Assembly: GCF_000698555.1 (NCBI RefSeq)
Contig: NZ_JFHE01000021.1
Span: 20,168-84,167, forward strand
From: Caballeronia grimmiae
GTDB lineage: Bacteria > Pseudomonadota > Gammaproteobacteria > Burkholderiales > Burkholderiaceae
DNA: 64,000 nt
Direction of reading: 5' to 3'
Shown: piece by piece, positions 30,381-39,707 of the stretch
Layout: every line of letters starts with the position of its first letter
How positions within the stretch are numbered: the first letter of the stretch is position 1
Program-made: the position numbers and the translations under genes
Notes under the pieces: generated by a model
What the model saw: only the letters and a program-made list of their open reading frames with translations
Databases searched by the model: none
Told to the model about the DNA's origin: nothing

Positions 30381-30402
30381 AGCCCCCGGAGGTCCGAGGG
30401 CT
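30381..30402 (-). terminator. Attenuating hairpin between potF and potG
   Basis: On the minus strand AGCCCTCGGA pairs with TCCGGGGGCT across a 2-nt loop, with one G-T-type irregularity, followed by TTGTT. Placed after the binding-protein gene it would favour PotF over the membrane subunits. Confidence 0.6.
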
Positions 30403-30435
30403 TCGTCATTTCAATGAATAACCGGCTGTTTCAAC

Positions 30436-31569
30436 TCAGCGGCCGGACTTGAATTCGGTCCACAGCCGCGTTTGCAGACGCTGGATTTCCGGCGGCAACG
30501 GCTTGAGCAGGAACAAGGTCTTGATGACGTCCTGCGGCGGATACACCGCCGGATCGTTCGCCACGTCCTTGTCTACGTACTTGCGCGCTTCGAGGTTCGC
30601 GCTCGGGTAATACACCGCGTTGGTGATCGCGGCATGAACCTGCGGCGTCTCGATGTAGTTGATCCACTCGTGCGCCGCTTCCTTGTTCTTCGCGTCCTTG
30701 GGGATCGCCATCACGTCGAACCACACGGGCGCGCCGCCCTTCGGAATGTAGTACTCGATCTTGAACGGCTTTTTCGCTTCGATCGCGCGATGCTTCGCGA
30801 TCACCACGTCGCCCGACCAGCCGTACGCGAAGCAGATATCACCGCCGACCATGTCGTTGATATAGCCGGAGGAGTTGAACTGCGTGATGTACGGGCGAAT
30901 CTTCTTGAGCATCGCGAGCGCTTCGCGATAATCGGCCGGATTCGTGCTCATCGGATCCTTGCCGAGGTAGTGCAGCGCCGCCGCGAACATCTGGTCGGGC
31001 GCATCCAGCACCGAGACGCCGCACGCCTTCAGCTTCGAGATGTTCTCGGGCTTGAAGAGGATGTCCCAGTTGTTGAGCGCGGTGTTCGCGCCGAGAATCT
31101 GCTTGGCCTTGTCGACGTTATAGCCGAGTCCGGTCGTGCCGTAAGCCCAGGGCACCGAGTACTGGTTGCCCGGGTCTGCGCCCGCGACCAGCTTCATCAG
31201 TTCGGGATCGAGATACTTCAGGTTCGGCAGCTTCGACTTGTCGAGCGGCGAGAAGATGTTCGCTGCGATCTGCTTGCCGGCGTAATTGCTCGTCGGCACG
31301 ACGATGTCGTAGCCGGAATTGCCGGTCAGCAGCTTGGCCTGCAGGGTATCGTCGCTGTCGTAGTTGTCGTACTTCACCTTGACGCCGGTCTGCTTGGTGA
31401 AGTTGGGGATCGTGTCCTTGGCGATGTAGTCCGACCAGTTGTACACGTTGAGCTGCGTGTCTTTCGCCGATGCCGCGAGCGGAAGCAGCATCGCCGCGCA
31501 GGCGAGCGCACCCGCGAGTTGTCCCAGCCTGACTCGCTTCAAAGCGCAAGCCGCCAGTTTTCCGTTCAT
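30436..31569 (-). CDS. potF: Putrescine-binding periplasmic protein PotF
   Basis: Periplasmic binding protein of the putrescine importer, 377 residues from ATG 31569, which has a GGGAGA ribosome-binding site. A signal peptide (about 1-35, ALACAAMLLPLAASAKD) precedes the mature domain. NVYNWSDYIAKDT and VPWAYGTTGLGYNVD are hallmarks of the PotD/PotF family; the aromatic and acidic residues that bind polyamines (Trp in NWSDY, Asp in VWFDVMAIP) are in place. It heads the potFGHI operon. Confidence 0.94.
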   Translation of the reverse strand: MNGKLAACALKRVRLGQLAGALACAAMLLPLAASAKDTQLNVYNWSDYIAKDTIPNFTKQTGVKVKYDNYDSDDTLQAKLLTGNSGYDIVVPTSNYAGKQIAANIFSPLDKSKLPNLKYLDPELMKLVAGADPGNQYSVPWAYGTTGLGYNVDKAKQILGANTALNNWDILFKPENISKLKACGVSVLDAPDQMFAAALHYLGKDPMSTNPADYREALAMLKKIRPYITQFNSSGYINDMVGGDICFAYGWSGDVVIAKHRAIEAKKPFKIEYYIPKGGAPVWFDVMAIPKDAKNKEAAHEWINYIETPQVHAAITNAVYYPSANLEARKYVDKDVANDPAVYPPQDVIKTLFLLKPLPPEIQRLQTRLWTEFKSGR

Positions 31570-32080
31570 CTCTTTTCTCCCTTGTCCGACTTGGTCGACG
31601 ACGTCGCCGCGCGATTCTGTCGTGCGCGTGCCGCTCGCAGCGCCCCTAAAAACCCGAAAACTACCATTAAACCGAAGGCCGACAAAAAATAATGCGCCGC
31701 CTGTCGCGCAAAGCACACGAAGCGAACGCCCCTCGCGCTGCGGCTGGCCGTTGCCGCCCACGGAAAGTGCGCGCATTTTAGCCCCTAATCCCGCCGTGCG
31801 GCACCCGATAAAACCACTTTGCTCAAGTGGAACGACAGTGTGCGGACGCTCTGCGATGTCATTATTCGTGACGGCCGTTCCTGTGCCGCGCCGCTCGCCG
31901 GCATCGCGAATAAAGGGAACGCGCCAGCCTGACGAATAGCCAGCGGAACAGTCGTTGCTAGCCAGTTCGACGTGCGTCGCGAAAAGCGTCGCCATCACCC
32001 GCAACGCACGCTACCGTGGCACGGCGTTCCCGCCGCCGCCCGAGTGCGCCGTTGCACCGCTATTCGAGGCCAACGTCCGC
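31570..32080. other. Divergent intergenic region potF/mntH
   Basis: This 511-bp gap separates divergent transporters and holds no gene. A perfect inverted repeat CCACTT (31814-31819) and AAGTGG (31825-31830), spacer TGCTC, is a possible operator, for example for a metal regulator of mntH. I see no consensus promoter for either gene. Frames entering from 31955 could extend mntH upstream, but the family sequence supports the ATG at 32081. Confidence 0.5.
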
Positions 32081-33415
32081 ATGAACACCAATCCGTCCGC
32101 GCTTGCCCAGCTATCCAACGCCAAGTCCGGCGCGCCGTCGCCGGCTTCTGGCGCGCGCGACGACCGGCCTCGCCGTGCACGCGGCCGCTGGTACTCGTTT
32201 GCCGGCGCAGGCTCGCTCGTCGCCGTGGGCTACATGGACCCCGGCAACTGGGCGACGGCGCTGTCGAGCGGCGCGCGCTACGGGTATCAACTGCTCTTCG
32301 TCGTCCTGCTCGCGAGCCTGATGGGCATGCTGCTGCAGTGGGTCGCGTCGCGCGTGGGCGTCGTCACCGGGCGCGACCTCGCCCAGCTTTGCCGCGAGCG
32401 TTATAGCCGGCGCACGACCGTCGTCTTGTGGCTCGCGTGCGAAGTCGCGATCATTGCGTGCGATGTAGCCGAAGTCGTCGGCAGCGCGGTCGCGTTGCAG
32501 ATGCTGTTCGGGCTCTCGCTGACGGCAGGCGTGCTGTGCTCGGCCGTCGGCACCTTCGCAATGCTCGCGCTGCAACGCGGCGGCAAGCGGCCTCTGCAAC
32601 GCGCCGTGACCGCACTGATTCTGTTCGTGAGCTTCTGCTTCGTGGTTCAGCTTGTTCTCGCGCATCCCGTCTGGCACGACGCGCTCATGGGCTTTGCGCC
32701 GCCGCCGGCGCTGCTGCGCGATGCCGGCATGCTCTGGCTCGCAGCCGGCGTGCTCGGCGCGACGGTGATGCCGCATAACCTGTATCTGCACTCGTCGCTG
32801 GTGAAGCACCATGCGCCGCAGCGGGACGACGAGACCATCGGCGACGCGCTCACCGGCGTGAACATCGACACGTTTGCCTCGCTCGCGATTGCGTTCATCG
32901 TCAATGCGTCGCTGCTGATCGTCGCCGCGGCGGTGTTTCATACGTCCGGCTATTCCCAGGTCGACGATCTGGCGGACGCGCATCGGCTCATTGCGCCGCT
33001 CGTCGGCAGTCATTGGGCGGGCATCGCGTTCGCGACGGCCCTGCTCGCCTGCGGACTCAACGCGACCGTCACCGGCACGCTGGCCGGCCAGGCGGTGATG
33101 GAGGGCTTCCTCGAACTGAAGATGGCTCGCTGGGCGCGGGCGCTGCTCACGCGTGGACTGGCGATCGGCCCGGCGCTCGCGGCTGTGGCGAGCTTCGGCC
33201 AGCACGGCTCGAACGCGCTGCTGGTCGCCACGCAGGTCGTGTTGAGCCTGCAATTGCCGCTCGCGGTGATTCCGCTCGTGCGCTTCGCCTCCGATGCGGG
33301 TCTGATGGGCCGCTGGCGCGTCGCCCGGGTGCCGCTCGCGCTCGCGTGGACGTGCGCAGGGCTCATCGTGGTGCTCAATGCCTCGATGCTGTGGCAGGCC
33401 GCGGTCGGGCAATGA
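32081..33415 (+). CDS. mntH: Nramp family divalent metal transporter (MntH-like)
   Basis: Proton-coupled importer of Mn(II) and related ions, 444 residues with about 11 TM segments. I start it at ATG 32081 (MNTNPSALAQL). Both ion-site motifs are canonical: MDPGNWAT in TM1 (about 53-60) and VMPHNLYLHSS in TM6 (Met and Pro-His), so manganese or iron transport is expected rather than the aluminium or magnesium variants. An unusually Arg-rich N-terminal tail (DDRPRRARGR) precedes TM1. It is divergent from potF. Confidence 0.93.
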   Translation: MNTNPSALAQLSNAKSGAPSPASGARDDRPRRARGRWYSFAGAGSLVAVGYMDPGNWATALSSGARYGYQLLFVVLLASLMGMLLQWVASRVGVVTGRDLAQLCRERYSRRTTVVLWLACEVAIIACDVAEVVGSAVALQMLFGLSLTAGVLCSAVGTFAMLALQRGGKRPLQRAVTALILFVSFCFVVQLVLAHPVWHDALMGFAPPPALLRDAGMLWLAAGVLGATVMPHNLYLHSSLVKHHAPQRDDETIGDALTGVNIDTFASLAIAFIVNASLLIVAAAVFHTSGYSQVDDLADAHRLIAPLVGSHWAGIAFATALLACGLNATVTGTLAGQAVMEGFLELKMARWARALLTRGLAIGPALAAVASFGQHGSNALLVATQVVLSLQLPLAVIPLVRFASDAGLMGRWRVARVPLALAWTCAGLIVVLNASMLWQAAVGQ

Positions 33416-33506
33416 CGTTTGCGCTGTAACAGGCAGGTTTCGCGACGCGCAGTTACGATGACGCCTCGTCGCGCACCGTCGCTCTTCGACAAAGGATGCC
33501 CGCCTG

Positions 33507-34760
33507 ATGGCTTTGGATTCACCGATGCTCTCCTTCCCGCCTGTTCGACGCCACGCGCGTCTCGCATTCGCGCTTCTCGTAATGGCGACCCACGCGCAAG
33601 CGACAGTCGCAGTGCTGCAACCGCCGCGCGAAGCGGCTGCCTCGCAACCGCTCGAACTCACGCTGCTCTACACCGACGACGACAAACAGCCGCTCACCAT
33701 CGACCTGCCGAAACAACTCACCGTGCAACTGACGAACGGCGATTTGCCGCCCGCGCCGCTCGTGCTGACCCGCGATGCGGCGACGCCCGATCGTCTGCGC
33801 CTGGCGCCGGGGCAGTATCGCCGGGTCCGTTATTCGGCGCCGTGGCCCGAGTCGGCGCGCGGCACGGTCAAGATCGATCCGGTCGGCTTCGACGTATCGC
33901 CGATGCTCGTCACGTTGAACCGGGGCGAGAACCAGACGCAGGTCGTTGCGGCCGAAAAACGCGAAGCGCAAGCGGCGACGCCCGCGCAACTGGCGAGCGC
34001 CGCTGCGCGGGTCGACACGCCGCCGGCCACCGTCGATACGATGCTCGCGGGCCGCTTCTCGACCTTCGATCCGATCTACTTCGCCGATGGCAAGAACGGC
34101 GACAACCTCGCCAAGTTCCAGTTCAGCTTCAAGTACCGGCTGCATCTGCCCGACGATCCGCGCTCGCGGGGCTTTCTCGACAACCTCTATTTCGCCTACA
34201 CGCAGACGTCCATCTGGAACCTGTCCGCGCCGTCTGCTCCGTTTCGCGACACGAGCTATCAACCTCAAGTCTTCTATTCCGTCGACGACACCGGCTGGAA
34301 AAGCCCGCTCTTCACGCGCATGGGCGTGGCGGCGGGCATCGGACATGAATCCAATGGCAAGAGCGGTGACGAGTCGCGTGCGATCAACATCGCGTTCGTC
34401 CGGCCGACGTGGGACTTCGGCGATATCGCAAGCAATCACCTGACGCTGTCGCCGAAGTTCTATTACTACCTGTCGAAGAGCGGTAACGAGGATATCGCCG
34501 ACTATCGCGGCTACGTCGATTTTCTCGTGAAATATGGCAGCCCCGACGGCTGGCAGCTCGCGACCACGCTGCGCAAGGGCACGAAGCACTGGTACGGCAG
34601 CATCGATTCGAACGTGACATATCCGCTCGCCAAGCTGATCGGCAGCGCCTGGGGCGGATACGTGTTCGTCAGCTACTTCAACGGCTATGGCGAGGACATT
34701 CTGGACTACAACCAGCGCCATCACTGGATCGCGCGGATAGGCTACAGTATTGCCCGCTAA
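33507..34760 (+). CDS. pldA: Outer membrane phospholipase A (PldA-like) with N-terminal extension
   Basis: Outer membrane phospholipase A1 family, 417 residues. The 12-strand barrel domain occupies roughly residues 165-417 and has the OMPLA active site: His280 and Ser282 in GIGHESNG and Asn294 fourteen residues after the His, the same spacing as the E. coli triad. A signal peptide is at the N-terminus (LAFALLVMATHAQA). About 130 residues between signal and barrel form an extra, beta-rich domain (PLELTLLYTDDDKQPLTI) absent from the 289-residue E. coli protein. It ends 25 bp before the DUF1289 gene. Confidence 0.9.
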   Translation: MALDSPMLSFPPVRRHARLAFALLVMATHAQATVAVLQPPREAAASQPLELTLLYTDDDKQPLTIDLPKQLTVQLTNGDLPPAPLVLTRDAATPDRLRLAPGQYRRVRYSAPWPESARGTVKIDPVGFDVSPMLVTLNRGENQTQVVAAEKREAQAATPAQLASAAARVDTPPATVDTMLAGRFSTFDPIYFADGKNGDNLAKFQFSFKYRLHLPDDPRSRGFLDNLYFAYTQTSIWNLSAPSAPFRDTSYQPQVFYSVDDTGWKSPLFTRMGVAAGIGHESNGKSGDESRAINIAFVRPTWDFGDIASNHLTLSPKFYYYLSKSGNEDIADYRGYVDFLVKYGSPDGWQLATTLRKGTKHWYGSIDSNVTYPLAKLIGSAWGGYVFVSYFNGYGEDILDYNQRHHWIARIGYSIAR

Positions 34761-34785
34761 TTCTTTTTTCCCGACCTCTACGCTC

Positions 34786-34989
34786 ATGGCTTCGATTCTC
34801 CACGACCTCCCCGACAGCCCGTGCATCGGCGTTTGCTCCACGCTTTTCGACGACGTCTGCAAGGGCTGCGGCCGCACGGCCGGCGAAGTATCGAACTGGG
34901 TCTTTCTGAACGATGAAGAGAAGCGCGCGATCTGGGAGCGGATCACGCGCGAGGGAACGGCCATGCGCTTCAGAAACGACAAGCTCTGA
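34786..34989 (+). CDS. DUF1289 small Cys-motif protein
   Basis: A 67-residue DUF1289 protein with SPCIGVCSTLFDDVCKGCGRT (Cys at about 14, 18, 26 and 29) and the WVFLNDEEKRAIWERI helix. The four Cys suggest a metal or iron-sulfur site. I start it at ATG 34786; the upstream frame overlaps pldA. It probably shares the pldA transcript and is followed by a bidirectional terminator. Function unknown. Confidence 0.88.
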   Translation: MASILHDLPDSPCIGVCSTLFDDVCKGCGRTAGEVSNWVFLNDEEKRAIWERITREGTAMRFRNDKL

Positions 34990-35058
34990 GACGCCTTTAG
35001 GCGGAGTGAACTCGGAGTTGTGGGCTTGCCAGCAACGACGAAACCCGCGCTCCAAACG

Positions 35059-35084
35059 AAAAAAGCCGCTTTCGCGGCTTTTTT
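35059..35084. terminator. Bidirectional terminator DUF1289 / ybiT
   Basis: The stem GCCGC/GCGGC, extended by A-T pairs, is flanked by A6 on the left and T6 on the right, so it can stop both convergent transcripts. Confidence 0.85.
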
Positions 35085-35111
35085 CGATTCTGCGTCTTAA
35101 CCTGCGGCTTC

Positions 35112-36704
35112 TTACTGAATGCCCTGGCTCGTCAGGAAATCTTCGTAATTGCCGCCGAAGTCGCGCAGCGTGCCATCCGTGCGCACTTCGATGATGCGGT
35201 TCGCCAGCCCGCTCACGAACTCGCGGTCGTGCGACACGAACACCAGCGTACCCTCGTACTTGTCCAGCGCGATCTGCAGCGATTCGATGGACTCCATGTC
35301 CATGTGATTGGTCGGCTCGTCCATCAGCAGCACGTTGTGGCGGCCGAGCATCAGTTTGCCCCAGATCATGCGGCCCTTCTCGCCGCCCGACAGCACCTTC
35401 ACGTTCTTCCGGATGTCGTCTGCGTTGAACAGCAGCCGGCCGAGCGTGCCGCGCACCATCTGGTCGTCGTCGCCTTCCTGTCGATACTGATCGATCCACT
35501 CGGTCAGCGTCTCGTCCTTCGGGAACTCTTCGTACGTGTCCTGCGGCATGTAGCCGACGTTCGCGTTCTCCGCCCACTTGACCGTACCGCCGTCCAGTTC
35601 CACGGCGCCCTTCAGCGACTTGAGGAGCGTCGTCTTGCCCGCGCCGTTTTCACCGATGATCGCAATGCGCTCACCCGGCTGCACGCTCAGGCTGAAGTTC
35701 TCGAAGATGGTCCGGTCGTATTTCTTGGTGATGCCATCGGCCACGACCGCGATGTTATGCAGCTTCTTCTCGAAGTCGAAACGGATGAACGGATTCTGCC
35801 GCGACGACGGCTTGAATTCTTCGATCTTGATCTTGTCGATCATCTTCAGGCGGCTGGTCGCCTGACGCGCCTTCGACTTGTTCGCCGAGAAGCGGCGCAC
35901 GAAGTCCTGAAGGTCGGCCACGCGTTCCTTCGCCTTCGCGTTCGCCGCCTGCTGGCGCTCGCGCGCCTGCGTGCTGGCGAGCATGTAGTCGTCGTAGTTG
36001 CCCGGATAGACCTTCAACGTGCCGTAGTCCATGTCCGCCATGTGCGTGCAGACCTGGTTCAGGAAGTGTCGATCGTGCGAGATGATGATCATCGTCGAGT
36101 TGTACTGGTTCAGTACGTCTTCCAGCCAACGGATCGAGTTGATGTCGAGGTTGTTGGTCGGCTCGTCGAGCAGCAGCACGTCCGGCTTCGAAAACAGCGC
36201 CTGCGCGAGCAGCACGCGCAGTTTCCAGCCCGGCGCGACGTTGCTCATCGGCCCGGTGTGATCGGCGATATTGATGCCGATGCCCAGCAGCAGTTCGCCC
36301 GCACGCGCTTCGGCCGTGTAGCCGTCGTATTCGGCGAACTTCGCCTCGAGTTCGGCGGCGCGCATGTAGTCGTCGTCGGTGGCGTCGGGGTTCGCGTAGA
36401 TCGCGTCGCGCTCGGTCATCGCGGCCCACATTTCCGTGTGGCCCATCATCACCACGTCGAGCACGCGCATGTCTTCGTACGCGAACTGGTCCTGGCGCAA
36501 CTTGCCGAGGCGCACGTTCGGCTCGAGCATGACGTTGCCGGAGCTCGGCTCCAGGTCGCCGCCGAGGATCTTCATGAAGGTCGACTTGCCGCAGCCGTTC
36601 GCCCCGATCAGGCCGTAGCGGTTCCCTTCGCCGAACTTGACCGAAATGTTCTCGAAGAGAGGCTTCGGCCCGAATTGCATGGTGATATTGGCGGTAGACA
36701 GCAC
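35112..36704 (-). CDS. ybiT: ABC-F family ATPase YbiT
   Basis: Ribosome-associated ABC-F ATPase, 530 residues, the same length as E. coli YbiT and very similar from its first residues ([16 protein letters not shown]). Two nucleotide-binding domains have Walker A GANGCGKS (about 35-42) and GENGAGKT (about 352-359), Walker [12 protein letters not shown] and [11 protein letters not shown], and switch His in SHDR. The first signature is the YbiT-type NVAPGWKLR instead of LSGGQ; the second, [10 protein letters not shown], is regular. The P-site tRNA interaction linker lies between about 240 and 320. Single gene. Confidence 0.95.
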   Translation of the reverse strand: MLSTANITMQFGPKPLFENISVKFGEGNRYGLIGANGCGKSTFMKILGGDLEPSSGNVMLEPNVRLGKLRQDQFAYEDMRVLDVVMMGHTEMWAAMTERDAIYANPDATDDDYMRAAELEAKFAEYDGYTAEARAGELLLGIGINIADHTGPMSNVAPGWKLRVLLAQALFSKPDVLLLDEPTNNLDINSIRWLEDVLNQYNSTMIIISHDRHFLNQVCTHMADMDYGTLKVYPGNYDDYMLASTQARERQQAANAKAKERVADLQDFVRRFSANKSKARQATSRLKMIDKIKIEEFKPSSRQNPFIRFDFEKKLHNIAVVADGITKKYDRTIFENFSLSVQPGERIAIIGENGAGKTTLLKSLKGAVELDGGTVKWAENANVGYMPQDTYEEFPKDETLTEWIDQYRQEGDDDQMVRGTLGRLLFNADDIRKNVKVLSGGEKGRMIWGKLMLGRHNVLLMDEPTNHMDMESIESLQIALDKYEGTLVFVSHDREFVSGLANRIIEVRTDGTLRDFGGNYEDFLTSQGIQ

Positions 36705-36840
36705 GGCGCGTCCTTTTGAATGGTGTACGACGAAAAACCTAAGAGTTTAGCAGCTTTTAGCCGGGCTTTCCGGCGTTGGGGCGCAAGCGGGGCGGCTACC
36801 CGGATCGTGCACGCGGCAGACGGAGCAGCAGCGCCGCGAT

Positions 36841-36884
36841 AAAAGCAGCGCGGGGCGCGGCCCCTTCCGGACCGCGCCCCGCGC
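36841..36884 (-). terminator. Terminator after thrC
   Basis: A perfect 13-bp GC stem (36848-36860 with 36872-36884), with an 11-nt loop, followed on the minus strand by CTGCTTTTATC. It closes the alaA-hom-thrC operon. Confidence 0.65.
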
Positions 36885-36907
36885 GTCACAGCGGCGAATC
36901 TGGAAAC

Positions 36908-38353
36908 TCAGGTGCGCTCGGCGATGAACGCCTTCACGACGGCTGCGTCTGCCGGAACGATATCGAACCTTTGTGGCAGTTTTTCAAGTCCCACGAATGC
37001 CGCCGGACGCTCCGGCTCCCGATTGAGCGCCTCGCGGATCGTTTCGCCGAATTTGATCGGCTGCGCAGTTTCGAGCACGATCATCGGCACGCCCGGTTTG
37101 AGGTTTTCGCGCGCCACCTTCACGCCGTCGGCGGTGTGCGTGTCGATCATGGTGTCGTAGCGCTCGAAGACGTCGCGGATGGTTTGCACGCGATCGTCGT
37201 GACCGCTCTTGCCCGACACGAAGCCGAATTCCTTCACGCGCGCAAAATCGCCGCTTGCCGCCAGATCGAAGCCGCCCTTCTCTTCGACGTCGCGGAAAAG
37301 CTGCAACACGCGCGCCGGATCGCGGCCGAGCAGGTCGTACACGAAGCGCTCGAAGTTCGACGCCTTCGAGATGTCCATGCTCGGCGACGTGGTGTGATAC
37401 GTCTCCGCCGCGCCGCGCACGCGATACACGCCCGTGCGGAAGAACTCGTCGAGCACGTCGTTTTCGTTGGTCGCGACGACCAGCTGCTCGATCGGCAGCC
37501 CCATCATGCGTGCGATATGCCCCGCGCACACGTTCCCGAAGTTGCCCGACGGCACCGTGAACGACACGCGCTCGTCATTGGTCTTCGTCGCGGCGAAATA
37601 GCCCTTGAAGTAATAGACGACCTGCGCGACGACGCGCGCCCAGTTGATCGAATTGACCGTGCCGATCTTGTGCGTCGCCTTGAACGCGTGGTCGTTCGAG
37701 ACGGCTTTCACGATGTCCTGGCAGTGGTCGAAGTTGCCTTCCACGGCCAGATTGAAGATGTTCGGGTCTTGCAGCGAGAACATCTGCGCCGTCTGGAACG
37801 CGCTCATCTTCTTATGCGGCGACAGCATGAAGACGCGCACGCCGGTCTTGCCGCGCATCGCGTATTCGGCGGCGCTGCCGGTATCGCCCGAGGTCGCGCC
37901 GAGAATGTTCAGCGTCTCGCCGTGCTTGGCCAGCGCGTACTCGAAGAGATTGCCGAGCAGTTGCATCGCCATGTCCTTGAAGGCGAGCGTCGGCCCGTTG
38001 GACAACTCCAGCAGCGACAGCGGCGCACCGTTCTCGACGCCCAGCGTCTTCAGCGGCGTGATCTGCACGGCGGCTTCTTCGTGGCGCACATTGCTGTAGA
38101 CCTGCGCGGTGTATGTCTTGCGCGTGAGCGAGCGCAGGTCGTCGGCGGGAATGTCGTCGCTGAACTTCGACAGCACTTCGAACGCGAGGTCCGCGTACGA
38201 CAGCGTGCGCCAGCGCGCGAGTTCATCGGCGGATACGCGGGGATACTCGGCCGGCAGATAGAGACCGCCGTCTTTCGCGAGGCCGCCCAGCAGAATGTCC
38301 GAGAACGTGTGGCGCTCGTTCGTGCCGGCGCCGCGCGTCGAAATGTAGTTCAT
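36908..38353 (-). CDS. thrC: Threonine synthase
   Basis: Converts O-phosphohomoserine to threonine with PLP. The 481 residues belong to the longer bacterial and fungal type. The PLP Lys is in GPTLAFKDMAMQLLGNL (about 110-120) and the phosphate-binding glycine loop in GATSGDTGSAAEYA. The substrate region SVPSGNFGNVCAGHIA fits the family. It is the last gene of a run after hom (14-bp gap), with a strong terminator behind it. Confidence 0.97.
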   Translation of the reverse strand: MNYISTRGAGTNERHTFSDILLGGLAKDGGLYLPAEYPRVSADELARWRTLSYADLAFEVLSKFSDDIPADDLRSLTRKTYTAQVYSNVRHEEAAVQITPLKTLGVENGAPLSLLELSNGPTLAFKDMAMQLLGNLFEYALAKHGETLNILGATSGDTGSAAEYAMRGKTGVRVFMLSPHKKMSAFQTAQMFSLQDPNIFNLAVEGNFDHCQDIVKAVSNDHAFKATHKIGTVNSINWARVVAQVVYYFKGYFAATKTNDERVSFTVPSGNFGNVCAGHIARMMGLPIEQLVVATNENDVLDEFFRTGVYRVRGAAETYHTTSPSMDISKASNFERFVYDLLGRDPARVLQLFRDVEEKGGFDLAASGDFARVKEFGFVSGKSGHDDRVQTIRDVFERYDTMIDTHTADGVKVARENLKPGVPMIVLETAQPIKFGETIREALNREPERPAAFVGLEKLPQRFDIVPADAAVVKAFIAERT

Positions 38354-38366
38354 GTCGCGTACCTGT

Positions 38367-39683
38367 TTAGTGCAGCACTGCCATGCGCAGTTTCGTAACC
38401 TTCGAGACGACCGTGGACAACGCTTCGATCTCCGCGATCGCCGCGTTCGCGTTCTTTTCCACCGTCTCGTGCGTGATGAGGATGATGTCCGTCTCGCCCT
38501 TGTTGCCGCCGTCGACCTGCTCGGATTCCTTCTGCAGGAGCGCGTCGATGGAGATGCCCTTGTGCGCGAGAATGCGCGTGATGTCGGCGAGCACGCCGGT
38601 CACATCGGCCACGCGCAGGCGCAGGTAATAGCCGCTCGTGATGTCCTCGATCGGCAGGATCGGCGTATTCGACAGGCTATCCGGCTGGAAGGCGAGATGC
38701 GGCACGCGATGCTCCGGATCGGCGGTATGCAGGCGCGTCACGTCGACGAGGTCCGCGACCACGGCCGACGCCGTCGGCTCCGCGCCCGCGCCCTTGCCGT
38801 AGTAGAGCGTCGTGCCGACCGCATCGCCCTGGACGACGACCGCGTTCATCGCCCCTTCGACGTTGGCGAGCAGCAGCTTCTCCGGCACCAGCGTCGGATG
38901 CGTGCGCAACTCGATGCCCTTCTCCGTGCGCCGCGCGATGCCGAGCAGCTTGATGCGATAGCCGAGCTCGCCCGCATAGCGGATGTCGATGGCCGCCAGC
39001 TTGCTGATGCCCTCGACATGCGCGCGATCGAACTGCACCGGCACGCCGAACGCGATCGCGCTCATGATCGTGACCTTGTGCGCGGCGTCGACACCTTCGA
39101 TGTCGAAGGTCGGATCGGCTTCGGCGTAGCCCAGTTCCTGTGCGCCCTTGAGCGCGGTCGCGAAGTCGATGCCCCGGTCGCGCATCTCCGACAGGATGTA
39201 GTTCGTCGTGCCGTTGATGATGCCCGCGATAGCTTCGATGCGATTGGCCGTCAGGCCTTCGCGCAGCGCCTTGATGATCGGAATGCCGCCCGCCACCGCC
39301 GCTTCGAACGCGACCATCACGCCTTTCGCGCGCGCCGCCTCGAAGATCTCCGTGCCGTGGACCGCGAGCAGCGCCTTGTTCGCCGTCACGACATGCTTGC
39401 CGTTCGCGATCGCGCGCAACACTAGTTCGCGCGCAAAGCCGGTTCCGCCGATCATTTCGCACACGATGTCGATGGAAGGATCGTCGACGACCGCGCGGAA
39501 GTCATCGGTAATCGCGACGCCCTCTGCGGCCTGCGCCCTCGCCGGCGTGCGCACGGCAACGCGCGTGATTTCGATGCCGCGTCCCGCGCGCCGTTTGATT
39601 TCTTCCTGGTTGCGCTTGAGCACCGTGAACGTGCCGCTGCCTACCGTGCCGAAGCCCAAGAGTCCTACTTTGATCGGTTCCAT
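38367..39683 (-). CDS. hom: Homoserine dehydrogenase
   Basis: Reduces aspartate semialdehyde to homoserine using NAD(P)H. The 438 residues comprise a Rossmann domain (GLLGFGTVGSGT, about 9-20), the catalytic domain with TANKALLAVHG and the Lys in GYAEADPTFDIEGVDAAHKV, and a C-terminal ACT domain (about 355-430) for threonine feedback inhibition. It is not fused to aspartokinase. It lies between alaA (24 bp) and thrC (14 bp) in one operon. Confidence 0.97.
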   Translation of the reverse strand: MEPIKVGLLGFGTVGSGTFTVLKRNQEEIKRRAGRGIEITRVAVRTPARAQAAEGVAITDDFRAVVDDPSIDIVCEMIGGTGFARELVLRAIANGKHVVTANKALLAVHGTEIFEAARAKGVMVAFEAAVAGGIPIIKALREGLTANRIEAIAGIINGTTNYILSEMRDRGIDFATALKGAQELGYAEADPTFDIEGVDAAHKVTIMSAIAFGVPVQFDRAHVEGISKLAAIDIRYAGELGYRIKLLGIARRTEKGIELRTHPTLVPEKLLLANVEGAMNAVVVQGDAVGTTLYYGKGAGAEPTASAVVADLVDVTRLHTADPEHRVPHLAFQPDSLSNTPILPIEDITSGYYLRLRVADVTGVLADITRILAHKGISIDALLQKESEQVDGGNKGETDIILITHETVEKNANAAIAEIEALSTVVSKVTKLRMAVLH

Positions 39684-39707
39684 ACTGCGCGAGTCTTTAT
39701 AGAGAGA

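Noticed and set aside
32111..33661. 516-residue minus-strand frame opposite mntH
   Set aside because: Antisense shadow with Arg/Glu/Gln-rich composition; mntH has clear family motifs.
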